Part shown: positions 12,443 through 24,925 of the stretch, piece after piece
Layout: the number at the start of each line of letters is the position of its first letter
Position numbering within the stretch: position 1 is the stretch's first letter
NCBI GenBank assembly: GCA_036971615.1
Contig: JAYKKR010000054.1
Span: 1 to 64,000 of the forward strand
DNA length: 64,000 bases
From: Amyloporia xantha
Taxonomy: Eukaryota; Basidiomycota; Agaricomycetes; Polyporales; Adustoporiaceae
Direction: 5' to 3'
Program-made: the position numbers and the translations under genes
The notes under the pieces: model-generated
Databases searched by the model: none
Seen by the model: only the letters and a program-made list of their open reading frames with translations
What the model was told of the DNA's origin: nothing

Positions 12443-13075
12443 ATGAACCGCCGTAGCCTTGAGACCCGTGACACCAAGAAGTCCGAGGTTACATTGTGAG
12501 CTGGTCCATGTTTTTCTTCCAGTCACCGTCTGGCAACAATACTGACTGTGGCATGCACTGGCAGGGACACAGCGTCTGCGCTTGAGCCAGGTTCGCTTTA
12601 CGTGATGCTCGACCTCCGGTCGGCAGACTTGTCAGATACCACCTTTCACTGGGCACTGTACTTTCACAAAGCCAGCGAGCCGTACTCAACTGGCCACAAA
12701 TACCACATCAAGACCGTTGGAGACGGCTGGATGGCCGATCATGCGCCAATGAGCGGTGTCATGAAATCATTTCTCCTAGTATGCCTCATTCGCGTCGTTA
12801 AAGACATTCCCACCGAACGCTGGCAAGAGGTCGGGAACATCGTGACGTCAGAGGACGGGCGAATAAACGATGGTGACATAACGTGTCGGATTTGGGTCAT
12901 GCAGGCTCTTGCGCGTCTTAGAGATGCTACTATTCTCCGGTGGTCCGACATGCTTCGGCTTGAGGAGGAGGTGAAACGCATTGGGAACCAGTATAGGGAA
13001 TCTGCTGTGAAGAATGAACAACCACGTCCTATAATTGCTGTCACGTATACAGCCTCGTCCTGCCAGACCCAGTGA
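12443..13075 (+). CDS. fungal protein of unknown function (paralogue at 29.1-29.6 kb)
   Basis: Two exons: 12443-12495 (MNRRSLETRDTKKSEVTL) and 12565-13075, joined in phase, giving about 187 residues. It has no signal peptide or membrane segment. Conserved blocks shared with the second copy in this window are LEPGSLYVMLDLRS, DTTFHWALY, YHIKTVGDGWMADH, MKSFLLVCLIRVVKDIP, CRIWVMQAL and LEEEVKRIGNQYR. This pattern (an N-terminal LYV.L.LR, HWxLY, and a C-terminal CRxWV..AL) is familiar from expanded basidiomycete families of unknown function; DUF6914 is my guess for the name, unverified. Both copies end with an EQPRPI segment. No function is proposed. Confidence 0.7.
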
Positions 13076-13889
13076 GCCAATTCGTCCCTATACCTACTTT
13101 GTACTGCTGCGTTTTTGATAATGATGGCATCCGAGTCAAATTCCGTCGAATGTAGCGAGCCAGCAATCCACTAGTTGAATGACTTTGTTTAAGTGCGATG
13201 GGAGGGCAGTGATCGGCTTGAAGAAGCACAAGACCATCCATGACTTCATCCTATCCTCTGTAGAGGTATGGAGGACTTAATCGTCCGAAATTCGATCAGC
13301 CGCAATTTCTAGCAGGGAGCCAAGTGTACAGCCAGACAATTCTTCGCAGGTTACGATATACCAGAAGAAAATATGCCGAGTGCGACAATATTGCTGCGAA
13401 TATGCCAGTCATTCAGGTGGTGGGCCATCATTTTATTGTACACGTCGATCGATTGATGGATGATCCCTGAATGTAAATCGTGATCCTCAGGAAGGCGAGA
13501 TCCCGTAAGAAACATACTTTACGTCCGCAACGTGCAGCAGTAGCACCAAACCGGTGCGTACTCACGTGAAATGCCTGCCGATTTCGATTTTCCCGCCAAA
13601 ACTTGTCTTGTTGTCTATCTGTTCTTCAATACAGCTTTAGCACCGCGAAGAGGAACCATAGCTTTGATAATATACCCGAGGGCCCACATCATTATGGAGC
13701 CTACCGCAATGGGATTCACGTTATTATTGCGTACGCCTTGAATACATATTGGCTCCCGTTATCGTTAGAGCTAGGGCGAGAACAATACAGTTCAAGAGAT
13801 ATATCGATACAGCAGAGCGCAACGAACGGCAGTGCATCATAATACAGCGAGCGGGGTATGCCCGTTTATGTCATACTAGTCGCGGTTAT
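13076..13889. other. intergenic with one dehydrogenase relic
   Basis: Apart from the dehydrogenase fragment at 13360-13434, no gene is visible. Frames on the plus strand at 13600-14150 are not supported by any homology I can recognise. Confidence 0.45.
13360..13434 (-). pseudogene. relic fragment of a short-chain dehydrogenase
   Basis: Read leftward, 13434-13375 gives KMMAHHLNDWHIRSN, closely matching KMMAHYLKDWEIRSN of the intact dehydrogenase at about 14215-14262. It then continues ALGIFSSG against APGLFPS before a stop. Nothing recognisable of the rest remains nearby. This is the remnant of a tandem copy that lay downstream of the surviving gene. Confidence 0.65.
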
Positions 13890-15021
13890 CTAGAACGTCG
13901 AGGGCATCATCAACAGCCTCCCGCCATCTATGATGTGAACGCCTCCATCGATGTAAGAGCCGGCCTTCATAGAAATAGGTCAGTTCACCATTCATCTAAG
14001 TCGCTACGACCACCCACCTTGCTAGCCAAGAAGATCACAAGACCACCCATGTCGTCCGTAACCCCGGCTCTTTGGAGGGGGATAGTCTGCTTGATCATGT
14101 CTTCGTTCATCAGGCCATCGGCCATTTCTACAGACGGACCAAAATGAGAAAGCGAAGATCGAACGGCAGGCGAGGAGCTGCACCTGAGGGGAATAAACCC
14201 GGCGCAATGCTATTGCTGCGGATCTCCCAGTCCTTCAGGTAGTGCGCCATCATCTTCCCGAGATGGGTCACGGCAGCTTTGCTGAGCGTGTACGACAAGC
14301 TGAACACGGCCGAGTCTTTCCGGAACGACGCCAAACTCGAGACCGTCAGGACCTGGCTGGTGATGCCGCGCGGCTTGCTGTGCGCGTTTCCGAGGTGGAG
14401 GAGCTCGAGAAACGCGACCGTGCAGAACCACACAGCCGCGACGTTCACCTTGAACGTCTGCCCGAACGAATCGAAGCTCTCGGTGTTCCAGAGGATCTCT
14501 TGCAATTTCGCGATGTCGGCCTCGCCGGGCTTCGGGAGTTTGGGCTGCTGGGCGAGCAAGATACCGGCGTTGTTGACGAGGAGGTTAATATACCCATGGC
14601 GCGCCTTGATCTGCTCCGCGATGGACTTGAGCGAGTCGCGATCGCTGATGTCCCCCTGAAGAGCGATCAAGTTTCCACGAGTCTGCAGTGAAGAATTGGA
14701 CAATTCCAGAATGCGTCAAGCTAGGATTTTCACGGAGTCCAATTGGATGGACCTACGCTGCGCTCCTTGACTGCTTTCTCCAGAGCATCAAGTCTCCGGC
14801 CCACGATGTATACGATCGCACCATTGCTCTCCAGAGCGGTAGCGATCATGAGCCCGATGCCTGACCACAACGATCTGGGTTAGCACGCTCCTAGTACGAT
14901 GTTCGCGAAGCCAAATTCGACTCGACTCAATAGACACACCTGTCGCCCCTCCTGTTACCACCGCTATCAGGCCCTCCACGCTGAACAATGAAGCACTATC
15001 GGAGATGTTCTGGGGTGCCAT
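13890..15021 (-). CDS. short-chain dehydrogenase/reductase (SDR)
   Basis: Classical-type NAD(P)-dependent oxidoreductase of about 300 residues. It starts at ATG 15021 (MAPQNISDSASLFSVEG). The Rossmann motif TGGATGIG is split by an intron (14875-14940). Next come NNAG at about 14580, the catalytic Ser in VSSLAS, and the YTLSK motif (YxxxK) at about 14290. After RSNSIAPGLFPS an intron (about 14128-14185) leads to MADGLMNEDMIKQ and LVIFLASK, and a last exon encodes AGSYIDGGVHIIDGG and the stop at 13890. All catalytic residues are present. The order fits the SDR family with a C-terminal substrate loop; substrate unknown. A relic of a second copy lies just downstream. Confidence 0.88.
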
Positions 15022-15791
15022 GGTCGAATTTGTTAGCGAGTCGCAATGGCGTTGGGAGTATTGCTACTAGTACGAGGTCGGTTTTATAGGACTGTCTACC
15101 ACCTTGTCAGATGGTGCGATTGCTGACTGGACATGTCCTCCCAGCATCATGATATGTAAGCTGAGATCTGAGACCTGGCCAGATATCTACGAGCTATCTT
15201 GATTCTCCTCGTCGGACTTCCGAACTCGCGAACTCGGGCATCTCGCAAGGCTACCGATACAGTTAGGTCCGAAATGCAGACAGCACAGGTTCAAGAGCAC
15301 CGCAAGAGCCTGCACGAAGAACATCACTTGAGGCATACATGATATTGAGTTATTACCTCCGCTGGCGTTGAATCCGGCATTCGGATCACTGTTCGCTCAA
15401 AGTTACAGTAATTGATAATCGGCGCCTGTTCGATTAGGGGGCGGATCCTGGCTACTACTTGAATCAGGACATCTATGAGTACGACATCACCGTACCTTCA
15501 CAACGCACTGCGGAAGCAACGATGGCAATGATGAATGACCAGACAACACTAGCAGTTAGATATCGAGTACACCCTGATCCTCATAAGGCTGCCACAGGTA
15601 GGTATAACTACACCGCGCGGACCCTCTCAGGCACAGGATATCCATATAATTTCTCATTAGAGCCGAACGTAGAATATGCACGACATAACGGGAACGACGA
15701 TAAGCACCGAGATGACCATGACAGCATCAAGCCGCCGCTTTACATGGAGACTTCAACTGGACCCAACCACACAGCGCAGACACGCCTTCTT
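15022..15791. other. intergenic, no gene seen
   Basis: Upstream region of the dehydrogenase and downstream region of the 14-3-3 gene. An open frame at 15459-15878 has no recognisable content and runs antisense into the 14-3-3 last exons. Confidence 0.45.
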
Positions 15792-16716
15792 TTACTCATC
15801 GGCCTCATCGTCCTTGTCTGCAAACCGGGAACCGTTAGATGGTCATGCGAAAGCTCATTGGGGGGGCGCACGTACTAGTTTCCTGCATGTCCGAGGTCCA
15901 GAGGGTCAGGTTGTCCCGCAGGAGCTGCATGATGAGCGTGGAGTCCTTGTAGCTCTCTTCCGACAGCGTGTCGAGCTCCGCAATCGCGTCATCGAACGCC
16001 TGCTTCGCAAGATGGCACGCACGGTCGGGGCTGTTGAGGATCTCGTAGTAGAATACGGAGAAGTTGAGCGCAAGCCCAAGGCGGATGGGGTGGGTGGGTG
16101 CAAGCTCGGCAACAGCGACGTCAGATGCCGCCTTGTACGCCTCGAGCGCCTTGTCGGCGCTCTCCGTCCGCTTCTCGCCGGTAGCGAACTCAGCGAGGTA
16201 GCGGTGGTAGTCACCCTTCCTGTTGACGACACGATCGGATCAGCTCTGCACACGAAAGGAAGAAGATCGGCACAAACGCACATCTTGTGGTAGAACACCT
16301 TCGACTCGCCAGAGGCAGCCGAGGGGATCAGGTGCTTCTCGAGGACCTCAAGGATGTCCTCGCAGATGTTGGCAAGCTCGCTCTCGATCTTTTCCCTGTA
16401 TGCCTTGATCATGGATACCTGGGCTTCGTTGCCCTTGGACTCCTCCTTCTGCTCGATGGAGGAGACGATGCGCCATGACGCACGGCGCGCACCGATGACG
16501 TTCTTGTACGCGACCGAAAGGAGGTTGCGCTCCTCAACGGTGAGTTCCTGGTCGGAGGAGGCGACGCGCTTCATGTTCTCGACCATCTCTGCGTTGCGTC
16601 GCGACGCGTCAGGCGGTGGGAACGATCAGTGTCGCGTGAGGTAGCGCACCTTCGTAACGCTCAGCCTGCTCAGCGAGCTTGGCGAGGTAGACAGAGTCTT
16701 CACGCGATTGAGACAT
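15792..16716 (-). CDS. 14-3-3 protein
   Basis: Dimeric phosphoserine/phosphothreonine-binding adaptor, about 255 residues. Exon 1 from ATG 16716 gives [22 protein letters not shown]. Exon 2 gives [10 protein letters not shown], the signature [10 protein letters not shown], the basic binding segment [10 protein letters not shown] and VFYHKM. After the next intron come [30 protein letters not shown] and the second signature [21 protein letters not shown], ending [12 protein letters not shown] final short exon adds the acidic tail NKDDEADE, with the stop at 15792-15794, typical of 14-3-3 C-termini. It is strongly conserved. Most fungi have one or two copies, and it acts in cytosolic and nuclear signalling. 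Antisense open frames here are shadows. Confidence 0.95.
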
Positions 16717-17575
16717 CTGGAGCGGACAATGGGTCAGCGGTGGAGCGCGATGAACGCGTCGTTCGACTGACTGTTGATATGACGAGGCTTGAATAGAACG
16801 ATGGCTAGATAATTGCACGCCAGATATAAGCTGGACGATAATGAGGGGACAAAGGGAGGAGAGAACTGACGGTGGGTGGCGACGGGTGGTTGGGTGGTCG
16901 AAGTTGGAGAAAAGGATGGGTGGACGGGCGCCATTTTATATATTGGGTTGAGTGTGGCCAGGGAGTAGGGTTGGGCTAAGGGTTTCTCCTGTCGTACAAA
17001 AGCGCTTCCCATCAGCCAGCGCTTGTTGCCAAAAAGGCTGTATACCCAAGCTTGTCACTCGACCGGCTCTCCCCTTGCCAAAGCGCAGCTGCAGTGTTTT
17101 CCTATTCATTCCCCCAAGGTGCCGCAGTCCTTGTATATCAGATATCTCAAAAACCCTGTAGCAACAAGTGCGCTATCTGGCGATAAGCACACAGCTACTC
17201 CCAGGAACATGCCGTCGGCCGTCATCTCGCGGCCTGCTCCGGGCAAGTGTTCTAAGCTTTCAAAAATTATACACCGTCACGATGGTCTATCATGAAATGC
17301 TCGAGACCACCCTGGATCCACAATCGCACGCCGTCGTGCTAAAAACGGATGCACTTGTAAAAATGCTGCGTCCAAGGACGGACCCTCCTTCGCCATTAAA
17401 AACCGCGGAAAGGAAAGTAAGCTTTATTCCGTACAGCATGCACGTACATACTACTGTCCATAGATTGTCCTTGATATAATAAACGATTAACACTGTCTAT
17501 TTTGTCGACGCTATAGAGCACCATTGATAGCCTAAGATCTGAGACCGCATGCATCGTTACAGGGTCGCACCCGCT
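16717..17575. other. intergenic between 14-3-3 and GH16
   Basis: Promoter side of 14-3-3 and the 3' side of the GH16 gene. No gene is seen; short frames at 17020-17480 lack recognisable content. Confidence 0.5.
16934..16942 (-). promoter_or_regulatory. TATA-like box upstream of the 14-3-3 gene
   Basis: TATATAAAA on the minus strand about 220 bp before the 14-3-3 start codon. Placement is plausible for a TATA element with a long leader or a leader intron. The transcription start is inferred only. Confidence 0.4.
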
Positions 17576-19596
17576 CAATGCACGAACAGCAGCCCAACGA
17601 CCGAAACGATGCCCAGCGCAAGCGCTGCTGCAGAGCGGGAATACTTGGACGAGGGTGCGCCGTTAATCACCGTCAGCTCGCCGTCCTGTGAGTACACCCG
17701 GACGTATTGCACCTCGAAGTACGCAGTGTCGTAGTTCGACGGCGACCCGAGAACCCAGTCGTCGTAGCAAGAACCCTCGCAGGTCTCCGAGAAGACGTTG
17801 TCGTTCCCTGCGAAGTCTAGAGACGAGTTCGTGAACGTCAGATATGGCTAAGCAAAGGAGGCCAAGGGAGCATGCTGACCTCCACAGAGTGTAATGTCAA
17901 AGACCAACGCTTGCGGCTCGAAGAAGTTGCTGATCGAGCAATTGCTTGCGGGCCAGTTTGCGGTCGGGATGCCCAAGCTAGACGTGTTGACGCTGCTGGC
18001 GTTACCCTGCAGTACGCTGGGAATGGAAGAGTGCTGGAGGTGTAAAAAATATGAGTACGGATAAGCAAGAGTTACACCCAGTGGACGAAATGCGCACGTT
18101 GAAGAACCATATCCTGCAAAGGCGACAATCAGCACGGATCCCCCACCGAAGAAAGATACAAGACTCACGAGATACCAGAGGTAGCGAATTCGGTAACGAA
18201 CATCCCTCCGCCATCTGCGGCGAATCCTGCAAACACACCATGAGGCACCGCTTCACAGCCACAATTCAGGTGTGCACACCTTCCCCGTACGAGCTCGTGG
18301 TCGGCGTCGTCACCACACAGCCCTCATTGCCATTCGCAGCGGTAGAGCAATCCGTCGAGTTGATCAGCTTGCTCGTCTGGATCGCGTTCGCGGAGTGCGA
18401 GCAGCCCTATTTGGCCGCCATCAGCGCCGCCGTCCCACGCACCGAAAACGCACCACGACTTACCGAAGCGGTGTGCAGCGCCATCTGGTTCATCGTCACC
18501 TGGTTGACGCCTTCGAAAGTGTCGATCTAGAATACACAGCTTCGGATCCGCCGATCAACGCCCGAGCACGATCTATCCACGCACCTCTCCGCCGCTCGGC
18601 CAGTCCACCGCGGAAGACCAGAACGCGGGCCATACAGAGCACTGCATGGAGTTTGAGTGACGGGCTAAATGGAGAACGGACCGCAATACGCACCCCGTAA
18701 GGCACATGCGTCATCTCTGTGATCCACAGGCTGCCCACGGTGAAGTGGTCTTTCGTCGAGATACGCACGCTGTTGCGGTTGTCGCCGACGGTGACGGTGG
18801 ATGTGTTGTCGACCTTGATGATCGCGTTCCCGGCGCTGTTGACGTACGCGAGGTCGTCCTTGCCTGCTTCCTTTGCGCTGACGAAGCTGTGAAGGTGTGA
18901 AATGCGTTAGTGGCACGATACACAGGATTCGGGCGCGCCACGAGTACCAGGAGTGAAATATAGTCTCCAAACTCCGAGCACATAGAGAGCATGATATAGC
19001 CCTCCATATTTAGTACATGACTGATCCACATGCATCGTAGAATAGATGACCACGTATCATCCGGCATTGGACTATGTCGGATGAAACTGAAAAAAATAGA
19101 GGGAACGTGATCGGTAGACAGCCCTTCCTGACCACCAGACGGGCTGGGCGTGATAGCTAGCTAGTGTGCAGAGCACAACTAACAGAATTTGTACATGAAG
19201 ATCATCGTGGTGCAGCCATAACCATCAATATGGCCTGCACATCGCCTCTAAGCCTAAGGCTCTGTTTGAGGGTGCTATTCTACCAATCGTAGACCCAAAC
19301 CATGGACGACGACTCTATCATATCAGAAGGCCGTCTGGGCAGTGATTGGTGGTGAAATATCGGGCATCATTCCTAGCGGAAATAACTCACTTCACATTGC
19401 CGTCAGTCAGGTTGTCGTCTGCGAGTCTGATCAGCCGCGTTGCCGTTAAGTGAGGTCACCGGTACGCACAGTTGTTGTAGAAGTTCCAGTCGTCAAAAAA
19501 CGACGAGCCAGAGTATTCCTTCACCATGGAATACTGGGCAGCGACCAAAGCAGGCAGGAGGAACATCGCACACGAGAACAGGGAAGAGCGGACCAT
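17576..19596 (-). CDS. GH16 family endo-beta-1,3(4)-glucanase-like protein
   Basis: Secreted, probably membrane- or GPI-anchored glycoside hydrolase of fungal wall or beta-glucan metabolism. ATG 19596 begins a signal peptide (MVRSSLFSCAMFLLPALVAA), then VKEYSGSSFFDDWNFY. Further exons give DNLTDGNV, NFVSAKEAGKDDLAYVN, VRISTKDHFTVGSLWITEM, CSVWPAFWSS, and the catalytic motif GGE|IDTFEG (nucleophile E, assisting D, acid/base E). An intron falls exactly between GGE and IDTFE (about 18530). Then come VNQVTMNQMALH, GFAADGGGMF, NWPASNCSISNFFEPQ, LVFDITLCG, and a C-terminal Ser-rich, hydrophobic tail (ALALGIVSVVGLLFVH, stop 17576-17578) suiting a GPI anchor. One intron (18887-19390) is 504 nt, far longer than the others. 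The family is certain; the exact glucan is not. Confidence 0.9.
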
Positions 19597-21406
19597 CGTA
19601 GCTAGTTGGTTATACTTCGAATAGCGAGCGTGGTGGTATGTGGGCGGTATTCGTCAGAAACTGCAGACAGCAGCAGCACGGGGATATAGTCGGCTGTGCC
19701 TTATGTACCCGTTACAAAGCGCAGACAGCGGCGTCAGTAAGAAAGTGTATATCCTTCCGCTCAGTCCAGACTGGTCGGAGGTGCGAAGTCAGGGCAAGTC
19801 CGATTGACAGTGACAGATGTGAATACCGTACAAGCACCGACGAGAATGCCGACCGTGGTGTCAGCTGTCGTACCGGTAGTCCAAAGGAGATGGAGGGTCG
19901 GAAACGGGACAAGTGAAGGATCTGTGGGCGGACATGCCGGCGTCTTGCACTGCAATCGAGCGTGAGATTTGAGGAGCATCATAATATTGGGCGCCCGTGA
20001 CGGAAGCGAACTTATCACATTTGGCCGTATAGCTATTCCTGATATCACAGAGAGACAGAATATTTTGTAGATTGAAAGGAGAATGTATATGTGACACATA
20101 ATTTGCACATAGCAAGAACAAAAATTACAATGAGATTGTTGACATAAGACATTAAACTTAAAGGTGAGGAAGGTGTGACGGACGTGGATCCCAAATGAAA
20201 TCGGAGTCGGCGGGACAGGTGGTGAGGACATGAGGAATTTATTAACGGGAATTTCATGGGAACAAGCATCGGATCGAAGACCACTTGAGGTACTCGCAAT
20301 ACCAGAGTCCGGACAGAGATCCTTGTCTCATCCCCTGCAAGTAATCATACCGCCCAACAGATGACAGGGTGAATACTTGGCAATCAAGGCAACATGTCCA
20401 TCAAGTCCGCCTGGACCTGATGTCAGAGTCGACCTGCGTTTGCTGTAGAATAGAAGAACATATATTATCCGGCACAGCACTACGTCTTCAAGCAACTGGA
20501 GAAAGAGAAAGAAAGAAGCGTTCATGATTGCTCATGTGTGAAACGGGCTGCGCACCGGGGGATGGAATATTAGAGCGACCATATCTTTGACAGGGCTCTT
20601 GAGAGACTGGGGAGTATGAAACATTGGCTGGGCGAATCTTGAACGCCGACAAGTCGGCGAGCGTCCACACGGACGTCGAAGAATGACAGGCACGATCTCC
20701 TCGCAGAGAAGAATGATACAACGCACGCTATTGCTATCGAACAGTTTCCGTCAGGATAGAATGAGCCTGGCAATGATGTTAATCCACAGGCGGCAGTACG
20801 TGTGTTGGGCATGCCCCTCTATTTATCGCTTTCGACTCATAATATAAATATTCAGCAATGCTAAATGGTTAGAAGGTGAAGAACCTGAGATGAACGTAGG
20901 TACAGACGTTTGAAGCTGTACTCAAAGCAAGGGGATAGGAGACGCACCATTCACTTCCCGCGATGATCAATCATTTGAGGCACCGGTACCGTTCAAACGT
21001 TCAGTTTACATGACGAAAATGCTAACGAAGCGAATGTTTCTCTCGTTCCTAGCATTGTACGGTGTCAGTAAGTAGTACTTACGTGGATTAATCAAGTTCG
21101 ATGCCAATTGCCACCAAGTTCGAACTTTCAACTTGCGGAAGAAACCGGGACATATATAGATGAAAGATAAGTGGAGATAAGTGTTTATTTTAATCTCAGT
21201 TCGGGCGCCGATCAAGATTTTCCGTTGCCGAGGCACCGCCGTGCACACAAATATAGCGGAATAAGTCTAACTTGGCACTCCGCAACTAAATGACGAATCA
21301 CAAATCTGAGTAACCCCGGGTCATAAACTTCCCACTCTCCACTGCTGCTGTTGACGACGACGACAAAGCTTGGCTGGCCAACGACTCCTCTCGAAGTACA
21401 ACCACG
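19597..21406. other. 1.8-kb intergenic, no gene seen
   Basis: Neither strand gives a frame with recognisable content. A roughly 45-bp stretch near 20448-20490 (GTAGAATAGA...ATCCGGCA...ACTA.GTC) resembles one inside the long GH16 intron (about 19034-19080), so both may hold pieces of the same old repeat. The right end is the mitofusin promoter. Confidence 0.4.
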
Positions 21407-24043
21407 ATGACTTTGTCATACTTTCCTGGATCGACGCACACTCAGTCACTTCCAATGGCGGCTGAGGGTGATGTGAAGCCTCGCAACCCCGAAGAGGTAC
21501 AGGAGGCGTACATTGAACATAAGGATAGGTGAGAGCTCGCGAAGGTATATATGATACTGTAGGCTCATCATACATGTGGAAGATTGCTCAATGCCATCGA
21601 CTCCACAAAATCGTTATTGGGCGACATCCGGAAGTTCAACAAGGAATCCTGGGTAGTTCGCTATCCCCAGCTCCAGGAGCAGCCGAAGGAGGCGGGGTCC
21701 TCCTCGAAACCCAGGAGCCGCAAGAGCGTGCGGCGCTCACTCTCTTTCCCTGATGATCCCAATTTCCAAGCAGAGGTAGTTGTCAACCCCACTCGAGCGG
21801 GCATGGCACGCTCTATGACCCTGGCGTCTATTGCTGACGCAGACACGGAAGAGGACATAGCTCAGGCCGAAGACGATTCACAGCGCCTGGTGCCTGCTCC
21901 TGACGCAGCCGCCTTCCATGTTTTCCGCCTCGACCTTAAGCTTGGTTCACATGGCTCCTCAAGCTCGCCCGCCGCATTGGTGTCACAGCTGGAGAAGTCC
22001 TCCATTGCCAATCTGCTGGACGAGCGCATCGGTAATGCAGTGAACCACATCGACAAGCTACGCTTGCGAGTGGAGGATACGTCGTCGAAGGTCCTCGTTA
22101 CGGGTGATCTCAACGCGGGCAAATCGACGTTTGTGAACGCGCTTCTGCGGCGGGAGGTGATGCCGATCGACCAGCAGCCGTGCACGACAGCTTTCTGTGA
22201 GGTGCATGATGCTGTTACGGACAACGATGGCAAAGAAGAGGTGCACATTCTCAAGGAGGGCGTGCCGTACTCGAAGGATGACGAATCGACTTTCACTCGG
22301 GCGAGTCTCGAGGACCTCGACTCTATCGTTTCGGAGAACGAGAACGAGGAACAGAAGCTGAAGATATATCTTTCCGATACCCGCGATCCTGCAAGCTCGC
22401 TGCTCAGCAACGGTATTGTGGACATTTCGCTCATCGATGCACCTGGTTTGAATCGTGATCTCGTCAACACAACGGCTGTCTTTACTAGACAGGAGGAGAT
22501 TGATGTCGTTGTGTTTGTTGTCTCCGCCGAGAATCACTTCACTCTATCCGCCAAGGAGTTCCTCACTACGGCGAGCAAGGAGAAGGCATACATATTCATT
22601 GTCGTCAACAAGTACGAGCAGATCCGCGACAAGAACAAATGTCGACGGCTCGTGCTCGAGCAGATCAAGCAGCTCAGCCCGGCGACATACAACGACGCAG
22701 AAGACCTTGTGCACTTCGTTGACTCTCATGCGGCGTTGGAGAACGGTACTCCCGCCTTTGACAAGCTCGAGTCGTCTTTGCGGTCCTTCGTGCTTGTCAA
22801 GCGTTCCAAGTCCAAGCTCGCGCCTGCGTCGACTTACCTATACCACATTCTGTCTGACGTCGACCTTCTAGTCGGAGCGAATGCTATCGTTGCCGAGGCC
22901 GAAATGCAGCGTGCCAAGGAGGATCTCGACAGGTCCCGTCCTGTGCTGGAGAAGATGCAGAATGGACGCGAGGCATTGGAGGAAAGCCTGGAGGCCGTTG
23001 AGGAAGAGGGTGCAAACACCACCCGTTCTCGCACGAAGGAGCTTTTGACCGATGCTGTAGAACGCGTCGGACAGGGCAAGTTGGGTGTTGACATGATGTC
23101 GATCAGTCTTCCCACCTACCCGGGTCTACTTGGTATCTGGGATTATGCGAGAGAGGTCAGGCAGGCGCTGCTTGCCAGCCTCGACATGGCAGTCAGGATG
23201 GCCGAGGACGAAGCCCGCATCCTGACCACCAACTCCGTCCAACGGATCTCCCGATTGGGTGATGAACATCTTCCGGAAGGCGTGGAGAGGCCCCGCCGCG
23301 TCTTCATGCCCGAGGCCATGTTCTCAGTCCGTGCCGACAGAAATGCACGCAGGAAGTCGAAGCGCATGTCGAGCGGTGCCATTGTTGCAGGAGGTACTCA
23401 TGGCCTAGGTATTGGCCTAGCGCAACGCCCTGATATGCTCGAAACGACCTTCTTCGATATCTTCGATGCCCATCACCAGTTCTGGGTGCAATTCGGCGAT
23501 ATGAAGACCGATGAGGAGGCCGAATCTTCTCTCACTGCTCTAAGCCTCGCTTCTGTCGGTCTGGGCACTTTGACCATGGTCGGTGGCAAAGCCCTCGGTG
23601 CTCGCGGACTGATTGAGGGTTTCGTTCGTCTGTGCGATCTCTGGGAGAACGAGACGGCGCGGAAATGGGCTGCACCGGTCATCGGTGCTGTCACTATCGG
23701 TCTGTCTGTATACTTCGTCCTTGAACTACCTAGCACCATACCGAGGACTGTCGGGCGCCGTATCAAAGCCACTCTGAACAAGGAGGGTGAGGATAAGGGC
23801 GAGGACGCGACTTTCGTGGGTGCACATGCTGTCAGAGTCAGCCGGGAGACCAGGAAGGTTCTTCGGTTGGCATCATGGGACCTTAAGGAACGCTTCAGGT
23901 CAGCGATGGACGAGAAGAGCCGCGAAGTGCACGCCGCGGAGGATATCGAGCGCAAGGCGAAGAAGGCGCTCGAGTGGTTCACGGAAGTCGAGCACAAGAC
24001 GGGCGAAGTGCGGAAGCTGGCCGTGTTAGCTGGCTCCGCCTAA
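21407..24043 (+). CDS. FZO1: mitofusin, mitochondrial outer-membrane fusion GTPase (Fzo1-like)
   Basis: Dynamin-related GTPase that tethers and fuses mitochondrial outer membranes. Exon 1 is 21407-21528 (an alternative ATG at 21455 begins MAAEGDVKPRN), then a 54-nt intron, then exon 2 21583-24043. Joined in phase this is about 860 residues, close to yeast Fzo1. Seen: an HR-like N-terminal helix (EAYIEHKDRLLNAIDSTKSLL), G1 GDLNAGKST at about 22103, G2 in PCTTAF, G3 DAPG, G4 NKYE, a long helical middle (residues about 460-520), and a hydrophobic segment WAAPVIGAVTIGLSVYFVLEL (about residues 735-755) as membrane anchor. It ends in a helical HR2-like tail. Start choice is the main uncertainty. 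Confidence 0.93.
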
Positions 24044-24925
24044 ATGCACAGAGTTCGTCTTACTTATGTGTTCCTTATGCCTATCATATCATCTTCTACT
24101 TCGATTTTTACGACTCAGTCCTCCCTCGCTTGCGTAGGCTTCGAGGATGCACTCCCTTTACAGTATGTGGTGGCCATCAAGTACGTTTTTCTTGACAGCT
24201 CCTTCCCGCCCATCTTTGATACTGGTTCTGCTGTCTGATAATGCGGAACCTCGCCGTGTAGATTTAGATCACAACTTAATTACATTGTGCTTTATGACAT
24301 GTAGCTGTGTCTCTGACACTAATGCGTCAAGTCCTGTGCGAGGCTGACCTTTTTCGGGGTGATGTGGTTTCCATTTTCAAATACCACCGCCGTCCGTCTA
24401 TGATCCAACACATCGACTGAGCGTGGTTGATCCAAAAATCATTGTCAATGACAGCGGCTGCTTCTTAAAACAGTTGTACACTTCGGTGACATGCGGTTGC
24501 TCAGAGCAAAATTGACGAAATGCTAGAGATACAAATAAGCATTCCTTTGAATAAAATTTCCCCAATTGTGTTAGACAGAATGATACCATGCATATGATTG
24601 ATCAAGGTGTCGAACTTGAACAGATGTTTGAGCAAAGGTCCGGCCTGCCACTGAATATTTGGATATGTTTACCTGTGGCTGTAGCGACCTTTGATGAGTG
24701 AACTGGACAGCAACGCCTCATCCATCTCTTCCTCCAACCTCCATCGTCTCCTCGTCGTCCGCCGAGTCGTTTTCGTCGACTTCGTCATTCCCTAGACCGG
24801 CAGGCTCCGCTGGTCTTGTCTAGACACAACGTCGCACGCCTAAAGGATCGTGCTGCTTGATTCTAGCCACCACATCGACTCGACGTCGCTTTACTACCAT
24901 TTCCCTCGCTTCGTTTTTGTCAGAC
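24044..24925. other. intergenic between mitofusin and VTS1
   Basis: 3' region of the mitofusin and a CT-rich leader of VTS1 (24715-24925). No gene is seen. Confidence 0.5.

Noticed and set aside
14242..14691. Plus-strand frame of 149 codons opposite the dehydrogenase
   Set aside because: Antisense shadow of the SDR exon, rich in Arg/Glu/Leu as expected from reversed codons.
15676..16293. Plus-strand frame of 205 codons opposite 14-3-3
   Set aside because: The minus strand encodes an unmistakable 14-3-3 protein with correct introns.
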